From: Candidatus Atribacteria bacterium
Lineage (GTDB): Bacteria > Atribacterota > Atribacteria > Atribacterales > Atribacteraceae
DNA: 5,926 bases
Assembly (NCBI GenBank): GCA_026390275.1
Contig: JAPLGF010000353.1
Coordinates: 1-5,926, forward strand
Reading direction: 5' to 3'
Position 1 is the first letter of the stretch, and the number at the start of each line of letters is the position of its first letter. The position numbers and the translations under genes are program-made. Shown piece after piece: positions 5,870 through 5,926 of the stretch. Below the pieces are notes generated by a model, which was given only the letters and a program-made list of their open reading frames with translations, searched no databases and was not told the origin of the DNA.

Positions 5870-5908
5870 AATGGGGAATTGGGGAATTGTGGAATTGTTG
5901 AGTTGGAA
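5870..5908. repeat. Octamer array 2: AATG, four tandem 8-mers, GAA
   Basis: Four contiguous 8-base units at 5874-5905 read GGGAATTG, GGGAATTG, TGGAATTG and TTGAGTTG, with the same AATG left flank and GAA right flank as array 1. The arrays start 206 bases apart, in the same orientation, with the same copy number. Array 2 mostly has GAATTG where array 1 has GAGTTG, so they are diverged relatives rather than an exact recent duplication. Confidence 0.8.
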
Positions 5909-5926
5909 ATAACCATATGGAAAAGG

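Larger units (their letters stand above)
5616..5926. other. 311-base intergenic region with repeats, no supported gene
   Basis: Upstream of the transporter I find only its ribosome site, a weak promoter candidate, two octamer arrays, a single octamer unit and a small hairpin. The middle (about 5700-5820) is AT-rich and low in complexity, with TCATCAAT appearing twice (5762-5769 and 5793-5800). A small + strand frame across 5691-5912 merely translates the repeats. The window ends in CCATATGGAAAAGG; an ATG at 5917 could begin a rightward gene, but too little is visible to call it. Confidence 0.7.

Noticed and set aside
5664..5908. Repeat region as a CRISPR array
   Set aside because: Units are 8 bases, contiguous and without unique spacers, and no cas genes are visible.
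5691..5912. 73-codon + strand frame starting in octamer array 1 and ending after array 2
   Set aside because: It has no convincing ribosome site, its composition is low-complexity, and both ends are translated repeat sequence; nothing suggests a protein.

Overview
The window carries most of a split ('archaeal-type') glutamate synthase operon on the + strand, a convergent major facilitator transporter on the - strand, and about 310 bases of repeat-bearing intergenic DNA at the right end. In this GOGAT architecture, the domains that form one large GltB polypeptide in most bacteria are separate proteins. It is common in archaea and in several anaerobic or thermophilic bacterial lineages. Clear Shine-Dalgarno sequences (AAGGAGGT before the transporter, GGAGG before the ferredoxin subunit), GTG/TTG starts, moderately high GC and iron-sulfur-rich enzymes suggest an anaerobic bacterium. 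The sequence does not let me name a phylum safely.

Layout, left to right. (1) 2-682: class II glutamine amidotransferase subunit, cut by the window edge and missing its catalytic N-terminus. (2) 651-917 and 933-1985: two reading frames that together resemble the FMN-binding synthase subunit with its N-terminal 2[4Fe-4S] domain. They lie in the same frame, separated by a TAG stop, and a conserved stretch of roughly 60-80 residues expected between them is absent. (3) 1988-2422: a 16-cysteine, four-cluster ferredoxin-like electron-transfer subunit. (4) 2415-3689: an FAD/NAD(P)-dependent oxidoreductase. (5) 3686-4423: the GXGXG-repeat structural subunit. Short overlaps (32, 8 and 4 bases) and tight spacing indicate one transcription unit.

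Working model: the oxidoreductase takes electrons from NADH and passes them through the 4-cluster subunit and the synthase iron-sulfur centres to FMN. The amidotransferase releases ammonia from glutamine, and the synthase domain uses it to aminate 2-oxoglutarate to glutamate. The two electron-transfer genes would stand in for the usual GltD small subunit.

The operon ends in a 20-base perfect palindrome inside the last codons of the GXGXG gene. A 46-base convergent gap follows, then a 381-residue MFS permease of the fucose-permease-like type (- strand, TTG start at 5615). Upstream of the permease lies AT-rich DNA with two arrays of four tandem octamers (consensus NNGARTTG), each bounded by AATG on the left and GAA on the right. 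A solitary unit lies between them and an inverted solitary unit sits just past the permease stop codon. This small repeat family and the interrupted synthase gene are the two points most worth a second look.
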